Program-made: the position numbers and the translations under genes
In this document: piece after piece, positions 53,331 to 64,000 of the stretch
Layout of the letters: every line of letters starts with the position of its first letter
How positions within the stretch are numbered: position 1 is the first letter of the stretch
DNA from: Apodospora peruviana
Taxonomy: Eukaryota > Ascomycota > Sordariomycetes > Sordariales > Lasiosphaeriaceae
Reading direction: 5' to 3'
Assembly: GCA_033439685.1 (NCBI GenBank)
Contig: JAUEDM010000005.1
Location: 558,001-622,000, forward strand
DNA length: 64,000 nucleotides
Notes under the pieces: model-generated
What the model was told of the DNA's origin: nothing
Databases searched by the model: none
Seen by the model: the letters and a program-made list of their open reading frames with translations, nothing else

Positions 53331-55682
53331 ATGCGCAGTCTTTCGTTCCAATCTCTTCTTTCTTTCGCCGCCCTTGCCCTCCTCTCGCTTTCGGAGCAGG
53401 GCACGGCGAGCACCACCGGCCTCAGTCCTCGCGCCGCTCCGGCATGCGCCGACTTCTGGCTGGGTAAAATCGCCCACACCGGCGTTGCTCCCCACGCTCC
53501 CGCCGGCTACAAGGTCTTCCGCAATGTCAAAGACTACGGCGCCAAGGGCGATGGCAAGACTGATGACAGTGCCGCCATCAACAAAGCCATCTCGGATGGT
53601 AACCGCTGCGGTCCGGGCTGCACCGGCTCGACCAAGACGCCAGCTCTGGTCTACTTCCCGCCGGGAACTTACATGATTGGCAGCCCCATCATCGACTACT
53701 ACTACACCCAGATCATCGGCAACCCGTGCAGCCTGCCTGTGCTGAAGGCGACCTCGAGCTTCTCCGCGCGATGGCTCCTCGACGGCAACCCGTATGGCGC
53801 CAATGGCCTTGCTTGGGCAGCTGTTAATGTCTTCTGGCGTCAAGTCTCAAACTTCGTGATCGATCTCACTGCCGCCCCCGCGACCCTCGAAGTGGCCGGT
53901 ATCCATTGGCCCACCGCCCAGGCGACATCGCTGTCTAACATCGTCTTCAAGATGTCGACCGCTGCGAACACGAAGCACCAGGGACTGTTCATTGAGGAAG
54001 GCTCAGGAGGATGGGTTGGTGACCTCGTTTTTAATGGCGGTGCAAGCGCTATGGCCGTTGGCAACCAGCAGTTCACCATGCGCAACCTGACCATCAACAA
54101 CGCTAGAACCGCCATCGAGCAGCTTTGGTCGTGGGGTTGGACATATCAGCAGGTGAACATCAACAACTGCCAGATTGGCTTCGACTTCACGGCAGCCCCT
54201 GGCAACGACCTGAAGGTGGGCTCCGTCGTCATCATCGACAGCAGCATCACGAATACGCCCGTCGGTGTCTCGTACGGCAACAGCGCAGCTACTTCTTCAC
54301 CCGCAATCGCCAACACCATCATCCTCGAGAACGTCGCATTGACCAATGTGCCAACGGCGATCAAGTCTGCCAAGGGCACAGTCTTGGCAGGATCGACCGG
54401 GAAGAAGACCATCGCCGCGTGGGGCAGAGGCAACGCTTACACGCCCACCACTGGACCGACCAGCTTCCAGAAGGAAATTACCCCCAACCCTCGACCCGCT
54501 GACCTTCTTGTTGGCGGTAAATTCTACACGCGTTCCAAGCCCCACTACGCTGAACTCGCCGTGTCTCAGTTCCTCACCGCGCGCAGCCAAGGCGCCAAGG
54601 GTGATGGCAAGACCGACGACACCGCCGCCATCAACAAACTCCTCGCGGCCGCCAAGGCCGCCAACAAGGTCGCCTACTTCGATGCCGGCCAGTACCTAGT
54701 CACAGGCACTATTAAGATCCCCGCCGGCTCGCGCATCACCGGCGAAGCCTTCCCTGTGATCATGTCGTCTGGCTCGTACTTTGCGAACTCCGCCAGCCCG
54801 AAACCGGTCGTCCAAGTCGGTGCTTCTGGGGAGACAGGCAGCATCGAGTGGTCCAACATGATCGTCTCGACCAAGGGCTCGCAGGCTGGCGCCATCCTCA
54901 TCCAGTACAACCTGAACTCGGCCTCCGCCAAGCCATCCGGCATGTGGGACGTTCATGTCCGCGTCGGTGGTTTCGCCGGCTCCGACCAGCAGCTCCCGCA
55001 GTGCGCCAAGACGCCCAACACGGTCATCACGAGTGCCAACGTGCCCAAGGCTTGCATTGCAGGCTTCATGAGCATGCATATCACCAAGGGCTCGTCGGGA
55101 CTCCTGATGGAGAACTGCTGGATCTGGGTCGCCGACCATGACATCGAGGAGGGCGCCAACAACGAGCAGATCAGCCTGTATGTTGGCCGCGGCCTGTTGG
55201 TCGAAAGCACCGCCGGCTCCATCTGGCTTTACGGTACGGGATCCGAGCACCACCAGCGCTATCAGTATCACCTGGTCAAGACGCGCGGTGTGATGATGGG
55301 CCAGGTCCAGACAGAGTCAGCATACTACCAGAACAACCCCGACGCGACGGTTCCTTTTGCGAAGGTGGATGCGTACAGCGACCCGAATTTCGATAAAGGC
55401 CAATCGGGCTACGGGCTGCGCGTACTCGATAGCAAGGAGATTCTGGTGTACGGGGCGGGTCTGTACAGCTTCTTCAAGAACTACGATGTGACGTGCAGCC
55501 AGATCGGTCAGGGGTCAAGCTGCCAGAATCGCATCTTTTCGGTCATGAACAGCTCGATGAAGGTGTATCAGCTGAATACGGTCGGCACGACAAAGATGAT
55601 TACGTACAATGGCAATGATGTGGCGAGCGCGTCGAAGAATATCAATGGGTTTGTGCAGACTATTGCGCGGTTCCAGACATGA
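53331..55682 (+). CDS. secreted GH55 exo-beta-1,3-glucanase
   Basis: Intron-less, 783 residues, normal length for the family. The chosen start MRSLSFQSLLSFAALALLSLSEQ gives a good signal peptide; upstream in-frame codons back to 53175 encode a basic, unrelated leader. GH55 enzymes consist of two right-handed parallel beta-helices, and each opens with the same signature here: VKDYGAKGDGKTDDSAAIN and, at the start of the second half, QGAKGDGKTDDTAAIN. Other family phrases are LVYFPPGTYMIGSPIID, LSNIVFKMSTAANTKHQG, GMWDVHVRVGGFAG, NCWIWVADHDIEEG and GTGSEHHQRYQY. The enzyme removes glucose or short oligomers from beta-1,3-glucan (laminarin, own or foreign cell walls). It is likely induced on wall material. 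Confidence 0.95.
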   Translation: MRSLSFQSLLSFAALALLSLSEQGTASTTGLSPRAAPACADFWLGKIAHTGVAPHAPAGYKVFRNVKDYGAKGDGKTDDSAAINKAISDGNRCGPGCTGSTKTPALVYFPPGTYMIGSPIIDYYYTQIIGNPCSLPVLKATSSFSARWLLDGNPYGANGLAWAAVNVFWRQVSNFVIDLTAAPATLEVAGIHWPTAQATSLSNIVFKMSTAANTKHQGLFIEEGSGGWVGDLVFNGGASAMAVGNQQFTMRNLTINNARTAIEQLWSWGWTYQQVNINNCQIGFDFTAAPGNDLKVGSVVIIDSSITNTPVGVSYGNSAATSSPAIANTIILENVALTNVPTAIKSAKGTVLAGSTGKKTIAAWGRGNAYTPTTGPTSFQKEITPNPRPADLLVGGKFYTRSKPHYAELAVSQFLTARSQGAKGDGKTDDTAAINKLLAAAKAANKVAYFDAGQYLVTGTIKIPAGSRITGEAFPVIMSSGSYFANSASPKPVVQVGASGETGSIEWSNMIVSTKGSQAGAILIQYNLNSASAKPSGMWDVHVRVGGFAGSDQQLPQCAKTPNTVITSANVPKACIAGFMSMHITKGSSGLLMENCWIWVADHDIEEGANNEQISLYVGRGLLVESTAGSIWLYGTGSEHHQRYQYHLVKTRGVMMGQVQTESAYYQNNPDATVPFAKVDAYSDPNFDKGQSGYGLRVLDSKEILVYGAGLYSFFKNYDVTCSQIGQGSSCQNRIFSVMNSSMKVYQLNTVGTTKMITYNGNDVASASKNINGFVQTIARFQT

Positions 55683-57182
55683 TTCGTTTTTGTATCATTT
55701 TTCGGCTGATTGGACGGACTTCTACAAGGCTGGATGGAGCATGATAAGGGTTGAAGAAAATTCTCCTTTTGGGGCTGGGTTAATAGGCTGTTAGTACATT
55801 AGGTAATACCACATAATTGCTAGAAATATTCCTTATGTTTATTGTTTATCCGTATGTCTCTTTCAGATATGGTCATACCTGTTCGTTCTCGTGCCACCAG
55901 TATATGCCATTATGCCCGGTATGATTGATGACTCGCCCAGTCACTGTATCTTTGTCGCCAGACCCAGCTCCTGAGACTCGAACAACATGATCTCATGGTT
56001 ATTTGTTGTTGTTCTTGATTGCTTCAAGTTGGTATCTTGGTAGTTGTTTGTAGCCGCAGACGTGCCACGTCTGTGCCTCTTCCAGAAACACGTAGTGAAG
56101 TCGATCGGTTCATGATGTAGTGCCGTCGCCAAGCTGTTTGCAATCCTTGGAGTGGAATCACGATTCTTTGCCCCTTTGCGGCTGGAACAGCACGGCATTT
56201 TGGTCTGATGTTATTGTTTCGATTTTCGCTGCATCCCGGCGGCCTGGGACAACAGCTACGGATGGACCGAATTCTCCCCGCGGAGTCTTGTGCTACCCTG
56301 GGGTCTGGTGTTCTGGAATCTGGGTGTCAAGCTTTGTTGCTGTGGAGTCCTGCAATTGGAGGCGGACACAAGCTGCGGCAGCTTGGCCGAGTGCTCGCGT
56401 CGCAGAACTTGAGGTCGTTCCCTTGCCCCTGCCCCACTTACAGGGACCGACGCCTCCTGATTGGGCCGCCACCGGTGTTTGATTCGACAGGGCAAGGGTT
56501 TGGGGTTTGGTGAAGCTTCAATTCCCCAACTTTGCTTGGCAGCTTTGGCTTGGACAAACACCACCATGATCCCATTTACAGTTTTACTTTCGATTAGGAT
56601 TACGTATTCGTCACCCTGACATATGAAACGCCTCTCTCGTTCTAACCGACTTTATCACATGGTGCAACACGCACACACACAAACACGGCGACTGGACCTT
56701 GCCCTCCATTGGCACGAATCGCGCGTGTTTTATACTCGCCAAGTATTTTTTCTCACCGATTTCGATCAAAGCCTAGACCTGCCTCCTGTCAACCGACCGG
56801 TCAACCCCAGACGATGGTTAAATTTAGGAAGATCAGCCTCTCAAGGGACCGGGGACTTGGGACCAAACTTCAAACCGCCATCTTCTTCGACTGCCGCCTG
56901 TTCGGTGGAGTCTATGGCGACACCGCGACGCGATGGGCACGACAAAAGGGGGCGATTCCATGCTGGGCTTGGCAGTCACATATAATCAACTTCGATCTGT
57001 CTCCTCTCCTGTTCTTCTTCCCATTCTCCCTTCTTTAGGTGATGCTGCAACTCATGCGCATCGCTTGACTGATTTCTGTTTGTTTCGTTTCGACATTCTT
57101 GCCCCGGTGGCCTTCTTGATACTAGTTACCCTATCTTTTTAATATTGCTTGTGCTAGTTTGTTTTGATTGTCCTCCGTCGCC
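55683..57182. other. intergenic between GH55 and the haem/flavin fusion gene
   Basis: 1.5 kb without a domain-bearing frame; pyrimidine-rich just before the next start. Frames at 56120-56567 on both strands look like chance. Confidence 0.5.
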
Positions 57183-60100
57183 ATGCCATCATCCCAGGCA
57201 TGTCCAGTCTCTGGCGCCGCGGGCGGCCAGTGTCCTGCTGGCTCAGCCTCAGGACGGAGTCGCGTTGGACCTCGGGGCTGTTCGTTCTCTGGATATACAC
57301 AACCGGGCGATATACATGCTGCCTTTGATGTAAGTATTTCCTTCTCATCCGTCATCATCCTACCGACACAGCTGACAACATGGCTCCAGATTCCAAGAGG
57401 TGTGGATGCGGAGGAGTGGTTGCGGATGAGGTAACCTTCGCATGAGCCGCCTATGCGTTCGATGGCACGTACTGACGGAAGCAGGGAACGCAAGTCTATC
57501 AATGAAGTCCTATACCGGAACATACCATCAGTAAAAGAGATCAGCACGATGAAGAACATCGACTCACTCAATGCTGCCGAACACGACCTTCTCGCAGTAG
57601 CACTTGGCGCCCCGGCCCGACAGGTCATGATCCGCGCCGAGGAGATCGGCTCGGCCACGGGGTGGAAAGATGGCTATCTGTCCAAGGAACACGGCTTCTG
57701 CCAGCCCGACTATAACGAGGCGCCCGGAGCTCTCGCCAACTCCCCGGGCAGAATATGGTCCGACCTGTGCGAGAGGATACCAGGCTGCGTCGCAAGGGGT
57801 CGCGTCAGGGAATCTGTAGCCGCGCTACCCCTCGTCCAAGGCACCGAGAACGTGATCCCGGACAAGGCACTGTGGGCGGCGGTTGTTGCTTTGGGCATGA
57901 TTTGCAGCATCTACAGATACGAGGACAAGAACGACGGACACGAGGGCGTTACAATCAACCCGACCAAGTATAAACCCAACTGCGACATGGGGGACGATCT
58001 CGGTGAGGAGCTCGTCGGAATCCCGCGATGTGTCGCCTTGCCGTACTTCCAGGTTTCACGGCGACTTGGAAGATCGATTCCTCACTTGACATTCTTTGAC
58101 CAGTCATCCTTTAATATGAAACTCAAGGACCCAAACTCGACATATCCCTATGTTGGGCGCTTTGATAATATGGAGATGCGCTGGCCAGTCTTCGGCGAGA
58201 GGACTGAGATGGCCTTTCAAAAGGGCTGTGCGGACACATCAGGTATGCGGGTAGCGATATGACCGAAGGAGCTTTGCTAACTGTTGACACAGCATCCTTT
58301 CAGCACGGCCCCGATGCCATAGCCAGTGCCCAAGAACATGTGATGCACCGCGACAATGAAAGCCTTCTCCGCGACTTGATTCGACTGAAAGAGATACTCG
58401 ATCGAATGCCCAATGCTTTTCACACCATCAACACGAACCCAAACTCGGGGGAGAATTATGTGCCTGGACACCAATGGGTTCGATGGGGCAAGTTTTCGGC
58501 ACCTTTGAGCAAACGTTGCCCTGCCTCATCGGGATTACAGTTCTTTCCGTTCCTGGTAATGGACGCGTTCCTCGGCCGCAAGAAATACGACTCCTTCCTC
58601 GGCGCCGAGGCCATCCACCTCCGAGCATGGCTGCCTTCCAACGTTAGAGCCTTCATCGCTGCTATCGAGTACCATTATCCGGTCCACCAATACGTCCGTG
58701 AGTCCGGCGACCCGCGGTTGATGGGGGTATTCGAAGGCATTGTCGAGGCCTACGCCGGAGAACGCGGCTTCATGGGAACCCACAGATACAAGGTGTTTGG
58801 CATTCTCGAGATCGCCTCGAAGTCGGGACGGACGGAGACTAATGGGCTCTCTGGGGCCACGGAATCGGACGGCAGGCCTTGGGAGGTGACGCACAAGCAG
58901 TTCTCAGAATCGATGAAAGAGCGTCTCGATCCGTACTGGGGCAACATCACCGTCGAGCCGCACGAGATGCGAGGGACGTTCGAGGAGACTCGACATAGCG
59001 CGCAGGTCCTCAACCGCTCCTTTGTCGACACGGACCCGAACCGCTCCATCGCGACGGTTACACTCGATATTCAGAATACGGGCATCACATTCCAACCTGG
59101 CGACCGACTTGCTGTCATGCCGATGAACAGCTGGACCGAATGTGCCAAGGTGGCAGCTGCGCTGGGTTTGGGCGATTATTTCGACCGTCAAGTCGCTTTG
59201 ACTCCTACCTGGGAGCGCTTTGCCCGACACCTGGCATCTGTCACACGGCAGGGCCAAGGGTTCCGGCTGACTGTCAGGGATATCCTTCGGCGTGGTCATC
59301 TTGCGCCCATCACGAAAGACCTTGCCCTCAAAGTACATGGAATGGTTAGGGCAAGTTCTAACACAGTGCTTGAGGTGCTGGCTACAGAGGAGTGGCCGGT
59401 TCGGGGCACTCTTGGTGATCTCCTTCAGGGCGCGGTGACCGATACCAACCCGCACATCTGGGATCGGGCGTTCGACCTGGATGGAGACATGCGGTGGCTG
59501 ACCGACTTGATCCCGGTCGAAGTGCCGAGAACGTATTCGATCTCCACCTATTCGCAAGAGCTGCTCCCTTCGACCGTCGATCTCACTGTCTCTCGCGCCG
59601 AATACAAGCTTTGCTCGACATTCGCAGGCAACGAGGACATCACCTGTGCCGGCGTAGGAAGCGGGTTTCTGAACCCGTTTCTGTCCTCGGGCGACGAGCT
59701 AATTGAGACGGACGAGCGCGTGCTTATTGGCGTTTCCAGGCCTCTCAACTTCCAGCTGCCGCTCGACAGGGCAGCGCCGTGCGCCTACTTTGCTGGCGGT
59801 AGCGGCATTGCGCCCTTTCGCAGTTTCTGGCAGTCGAGAATGGCGTCACATAATAATGGTGCGAGGAGGGATCTTCTATACCTCGGCGTCCAGTCCCGGG
59901 AGAAATTCTGCTACGAGGAAGAGCTGCGCGAGTACATCGATGCCGGCCTGATGGAAGTCCACCTCGCCTTTTCGCGTGATACACGGGGTCTCGTCTACGA
60001 CCAGAGACTGCAGGACCTTGTAGAAAAAGAGATGCCTCCCCGCTATATCGATGCACTCATCGTCGAGCAAGGAGCAACCATCTCGGAGCTTGTCCTCTCG

Positions 60101-62314
60101 AAGAAGATGGGCGGACAAGGCGGCTACATCTACGTCTGCGGCTCAGTCGCCATTTTCGACGCCGTGATGTCGGGCATCCGAAAAGCGCTGTATAACCACT
60201 GTAGCGCAACGATGGAGAGCTCAGAGATCATCATCAGCAAAGCCTTCGCCGAGCGGCGTTTCATGCTTGACGTGTTTATGACGCCAAAGCCCCTTCCCTG
60301 CAATCTGGCCACCATCCCTGTGTCTGAGCTCGCTCGCCACACCGGCCACCGACCTGACACCCGCATGTGGATTGCTGTCCACGGCAGCGTCTACGATGTG
60401 ACGGATTTCTGCCCGATGCACCCCGGCGGCACGCTGATCATCAAGTCCAACGCGGGTGTGGATTGCTCCAAGACGTTTGACAACCTCGCACACACTAATA
60501 ATCCTGAAGTCAGCAGTCTCCTGACAAAGTACTTCATCGGGCAGTTGACGCCGAAGCCGGATTTCCATGGGTCTCCAGAGATCAGCGACATGTACGACAT
60601 GTGGGCGTCGTATCTCCGGACCACGGTCGAGACCCTCGTCGCTCACCAGTTTGAGATGTACGAGATCATGGGAGCCAGCGATGACGGGACGAGCGAAAGC
60701 TTCCTCCGGGGATCTGAGAATGTCTGGTCTCGCGAGAACCTCGTCAATATCGGCCTTGGCGTGCGCATGTTCTACGACTACCAGTCGCGTCTGCTCCAGG
60801 GTGGGTTCTCCGCTCTTTTCGGGCCCAAGCTTCAGGAGCTTGTCCTTAAGCTCTCGTTCACGCTTGCGGACGCCTCCGCTGCTGGAACGAACACGCGACT
60901 CCCGGATGTGTTGGGCATTATCGCACGGGCAAAGACCTCGCCTGATGCCGTTGCCACATCGCAAGAAGTGGCCCTCGTCGGGCGCTTTGTCAGCGAAAGC
61001 AGCAGCAACATCCGGTTCGCAGAACGAGGAGTGTTCAACTATGCCGCCAAGAGCGTGCAGCTCGACATCGAGCTTCTCGAGGATATCCGCGAGGAGGCGT
61101 GTCACGGCATGGACGCTTTCGAGAGTGTCATGGCAATGGACGCGCACACCGACAACCAACGCCTCACTGTACTCTCCACGTTCCTGATGCAGACTCTCGA
61201 AAGAATGGCAAAGCGGCTTGAGGTATTCTACTCGAAGCTCTCGCAGCACAAGATCTACAACCCTGGACTCGAAAAGTCGCCCGCCAGGGCACGGTGGAAC
61301 CTGGTGCGGCGCCGGGTGTTTGACGGATCGTTCTTCACGCTGACCGCGGAGACGGTGCTGGGCGCCGCGCCGGCGTACGTCTCGGCGCAGAACCAGCAGG
61401 CCGGCCAGGTAGACTTTGATAGCGTCATGAGCCGTATCCAGGCGAGTATTCGGAGCGTTCCGCGGTCCGCACCATCGCCGCAGACGGTCAACGCCATGCA
61501 TTTGGCCAGAGCCGCAACACCCCCGACAGAAACGAACGCGATGGCGAGACATGAGAACAATACTGCCATGCGGGCCATGTCGAGCTTTATCGACCAGAAC
61601 ATGCGAGCGATCCGTCGGCTGAGCAAAATGCCCTCGGCGCCGTTGACGTTTGAACAGCTCCAGGCGGCGGTGGAGCAGCAACAGCACCTCAATGGAAATG
61701 GTATGACGATGAATAGTCCGCCGTCTCCGCCTTCAAGCAGAGGATCGAGTATCTCGACGCCATTCCGAGGGCCCCACCACGGGTCTGGGTTGCACATATC
61801 GATGAACGATAGCAACAACAGATCCCGCGCTTTTTCCCTCGAGAAGTTGATGGCGGGTGCTGGAGGTAGGGGCTTCAACACCAGAGCATCAACCGCCCAA
61901 CAGTCAAGCAGCGGCAGCCATGTCGACACACAAATGCACATGCGCGGGGGTCTTCGATCACCGCCGACGCCACCGCTCGATGCGGCCACAGCGCTGAATG
62001 CAATGATGGGGAAATTGCACGTTCGCCCATCAGCCACCAGCGGTTCTGTCCCAACTTCGCCTGCGCTGTCGGCTACCGGGAGTCACGGTGAGCAGCATGG
62101 AGTGAGGGCTGCGCGGTCTCTGAGCGTCAGGTCGATCGGCCCGTCGGTGCAGCTGCAGCAGCCTGGGCAGGGACATCCGACCAGGATGTCGACTAATTCG
62201 CTCAGGTCGTTCATGCTGGCGAATGGAACCGTCGCGGGTAGCGGTAGTTCTGGACATGTTGGGCATGGGCATGGACATGGGTTGGAGAGACTCAAGGTTG
62301 CTCCGACCTTTTGA
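57183..62314 (+). CDS. IDO-like haem enzyme fused to FAD/NADPH reductase and cytochrome b5
   Basis: Four exons (57183-57329, 57390-57430, 57485-58242, 58293-62314), 1655 residues; the last intron has TGCTAAC. Residues about 90-500 match the indoleamine 2,3-dioxygenase superfamily (including PrnB-like DUF1864): SSGLQFFPFLVMDAFLG, LPSNVRAFIAAIEYH, ESGDPRLMGVFEGIVEAY and FMGTHRYKVFGILEI, with His479 as likely proximal haem ligand. Residues about 540-965 are a P450-reductase-type FAD/NADPH module: FQPGDRLAVMP, RTYSIST (728-734), GVGSGFLN, FAGGSGIAPFRSF and YIYVCGS. A cytochrome b5 domain follows with HPGG (His1025) and LAHTNN (His1049), the usual 24-residue spacing. A helical region and a Ser/Pro-rich disordered tail complete it. 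No FMN domain is seen, so b5 may relay electrons to the dioxygenase. Substrate unknown. Confidence 0.9.
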
Positions 62315-62986
62315 GGTATTGTGAAGCAAGGCGGGGAAGCCCACCATGGTTTATTTGCCCATATTTTTATTCCTTTCATCCCATTCAGCTGGCGTTACCT
62401 GTATTTATTCGCTATGTTGTGGTCGTCAAAAAGCGGGCTCCTTTCTGAATTGTTTAACAGCAAGCTGCATGGCCCCATGTAGTACTTAATTTACGATTAT
62501 GATTTCAAATCAGCTTGAGCTTATCCGAAACAAAAACTTACCTGATCTCAGGTCTTGTAGCCAACGGTTCGTCATCGTTGGGTTGATGTTAGTCGTCCAT
62601 GGTGTCTGAGCCTGAGCTGCAGTGCCCAGTTTGGCAGATTCAGGGGTAATTGCTGTGGTAACATAGCCCCATCGTCTGCTGATGTAAGCGGCGCCTTCGG
62701 TGTGTGCAACTCGATCTTGTCGCCAAGATAAGAGCTCCCGCGATGGTGATGTCATGGCAGGAAACCGGCTCCTGCCCGTCACCACCAATCGCACATTACA
62801 TCACTTGTACACCCGTCCTTTATCCCACTGGAAGCCCCAGAGCCCATTATAAGTACAAACTAACTGATCCTAATCAACCAATTCCCATTCCTGCCCAACA
62901 TTTCCCCTGACAATCACCAGACCTCAAAAAGAAAAGATCACCACTTTTTCAACTACATACCAAACCAACTACCACAAACCATCATC
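62315..62986. other. intergenic, promoter of the small stress-type gene
   Basis: No gene. A TATA-like element (62848-62852) and a CCCCT stress-element core (62904-62908) lie before the next start. Confidence 0.5.
62848..62852 (+). promoter_or_regulatory. TATA-like box
   Basis: TATAA, 135 bp before the start at 62987, followed by a typical CA-rich fungal leader. Confidence 0.45.
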
Positions 62987-63391
62987 ATGGATATGCTCAA
63001 GAACCTCAGCGGCTCCCAGAACGAGGGCAAGGTCAGCACCGAGAGCTCACAGGCCATGCCTCCCTCCACCGGCAACTCGAGCGGCGGCGGCCTTATGGAT
63101 AAGCTGCACGGCATAGCCGGCGGCGGCAAGTCGAGCGAGAAGAACGAGGACGCCATTGACAAGGGTACGTAATCATTTCTCTTCTTCCGCATTCATCGGC
63201 TCGCCTGATCATTCGATGACATTGGGTCTGTCTGTCTAGGTGTCGACTGGGTGCAGGAGAACGTGCTCAAGCAGGGCCCGCAGGACAACGAGAGCGCGAT
63301 CGAGCAGGCCAAAGACGAACAGATCTCGGACTTCGTTCGCAGCCAGTACAAGGGCATGACTGGCAAGGACGTGCCGATTGCGGACAAATAG
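62987..63391 (+). CDS. small fungal stress-type protein (often labelled DDR48-like)
   Basis: Two exons (62987-63164, 63240-63391) give 109 residues; the GTACGT..TAG splice reads DKGVDWVQENVL. The N-terminus is Gly/Ser-rich (MDMLKNLSGSQNEGK, GGGLMDKLHGIAGGG) and the C-terminal half carries the conserved GVDWVQENVLKQG and EQAKDEQISDFVRSQYKG segments. Homologues throughout filamentous fungi are abundant, stress-induced and named DNA-damage-responsive protein 48 by weak similarity; their molecular role is unknown. Strong ATCATC-ATG context and codon choice (mostly C- and G-ending) suggest high expression. Confidence 0.85.
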
Positions 63392-64000
63392 ACGGGAAAT
63401 GGGAAATGACTGTCACGACGGATGATGGGCGTGCTGGTTACGAACATGGATGGCATGATTGATGACCTTTACGGAGATGGTTTAGGGGTTTTGTCTTAGC
63501 AATCCTAATAAATCACGACTTATATTCACAACAATTTCTCCCGAGGTCATCTTGAGCAAATCGACTCCAATGAGTTCGAAGCACAAGTTGTCACGGGTCG
63601 GACTTATGTAATAAGCCGGCTCCCGCAAATACTCGCAGTCCAACTTCGCCCGTATCCTTCTTTCCTTTCAACTTACACGAGGAGAATACCCATTGTCGTC
63701 CACGTTAACATTCGCAGCGAGCTTCCGGAAGCAAACCAATTGTGCACCAAAAATCGGCGGTTGGCGATAGAGAAGATTCTACCGCCAAAACCCCTCGCCC
63801 AGTCTGTGTTGCCTCAACCCGTTTTCGATTCGCGATTGTCGTGATACATGCTCCAGCATGTTAGCCGCCAGACTGAGACTCGTCCGACGGTCAATTCAGT
63901 CGTCAACCCCGCTCGTGGGCTGCAACGATGTTTGAACAATTATCGTAACCGCCAGAAAGCGACCGATCCCTCCTAGTATCGCCCAGCAGGATGGGTTCGT
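63392..64000. other. intergenic to the window end
   Basis: 3' flank of the small gene and about 500 bp without a supported feature. Confidence 0.45.

Noticed and set aside
52866..53843. 325-residue minus-strand open frame
   Set aside because: Antisense of the GH55 5' region; no domain, and the plus strand has a signal peptide and family motifs.
57145..57333. Alternative frame for exon 1 of the haem/flavin gene
   Set aside because: It looks plausible by residue content but ends in the wrong phase for the GTAAGT donor at 57330; the frame from 57183 splices correctly into exon 2.
60221..61687. 488-residue minus-strand open frame
   Set aside because: Antisense shadow of the haem/flavin fusion gene in GC-rich codons; no domain.

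Overview
The window is nuclear DNA from a filamentous ascomycete (Pezizomycotina, probably Sordariomycetes). The evidence is short GT..AG introns (about 50-190 bp) with CTAAC-type branch points, a one-domain-per-gene layout with UTR-sized gaps, a nuclear tRNA-Gly with a pol III terminator, and fungus-specific families: RTA1, HET-NACHT-WD40, UstYa/DUF3328, DUF3433, DUF3435, GH55, Fot1/Pogo and Ty3/Gypsy remnants. All gene models were assembled by hand from reading frames and splice consensus; no database search was possible.

Layout. 0-24 kb is mostly orderly housekeeping and metabolic sequence: the 3' end of a CorA-like membrane protein, tRNA-Gly(GCC), a D-2-hydroxyacid dehydrogenase, an RTA1-like protein, the importin Kap123 (4 exons), a Dabb-domain protein, a poly-Gln hypothetical, a DUR3-type urea symporter (8 exons, minus strand) divergent from an NtaA/SnaA-type flavin monooxygenase, a 3.5-kb gene-poor stretch, and a secreted alpha/beta hydrolase. 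23.6-25 kb holds a class-C beta-lactamase-like gene with a one-base frameshift.

25.6-50.7 kb is an accessory island. Most genes in it are broken: an ankyrin/WD40 gene with a Gypsy fragment inside it, a UstYa-type oxidase with two in-frame stops, a Ulp1-type peptidase joined to a Fot1-like transposase remnant, a DUF3435 recombinase-like gene cut by a 5'-truncated LINE, a DUF3433 membrane protein with several lesions, and an RNase H-domain gene with two stops. Among these wrecks three genes look intact. One is a secreted precursor with Kex2 sites and repeated peptides (31.35-31.75 kb), divergent from the dead UstYa gene, which suggests a ribosomal peptide (dikaritin-like) locus. The second is a complete HET-NACHT-WD40 NLR (35.6-39.5 kb) with nine almost identical 42-residue WD repeats, the architecture of vegetative-incompatibility genes. 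The third is a secreted PQQ-fold protein (46.8-48.4 kb).

50.7-64 kb returns to ordinary spacing: a secreted GH55 beta-1,3-glucanase, then a remarkable 1655-residue protein combining an indoleamine-dioxygenase-like haem domain, a P450-reductase-type FAD/NADPH module and a cytochrome b5 domain, and finally a small stress-type protein. The two most novel observations are that multidomain redox enzyme and the peptide-precursor/UstYa locus.
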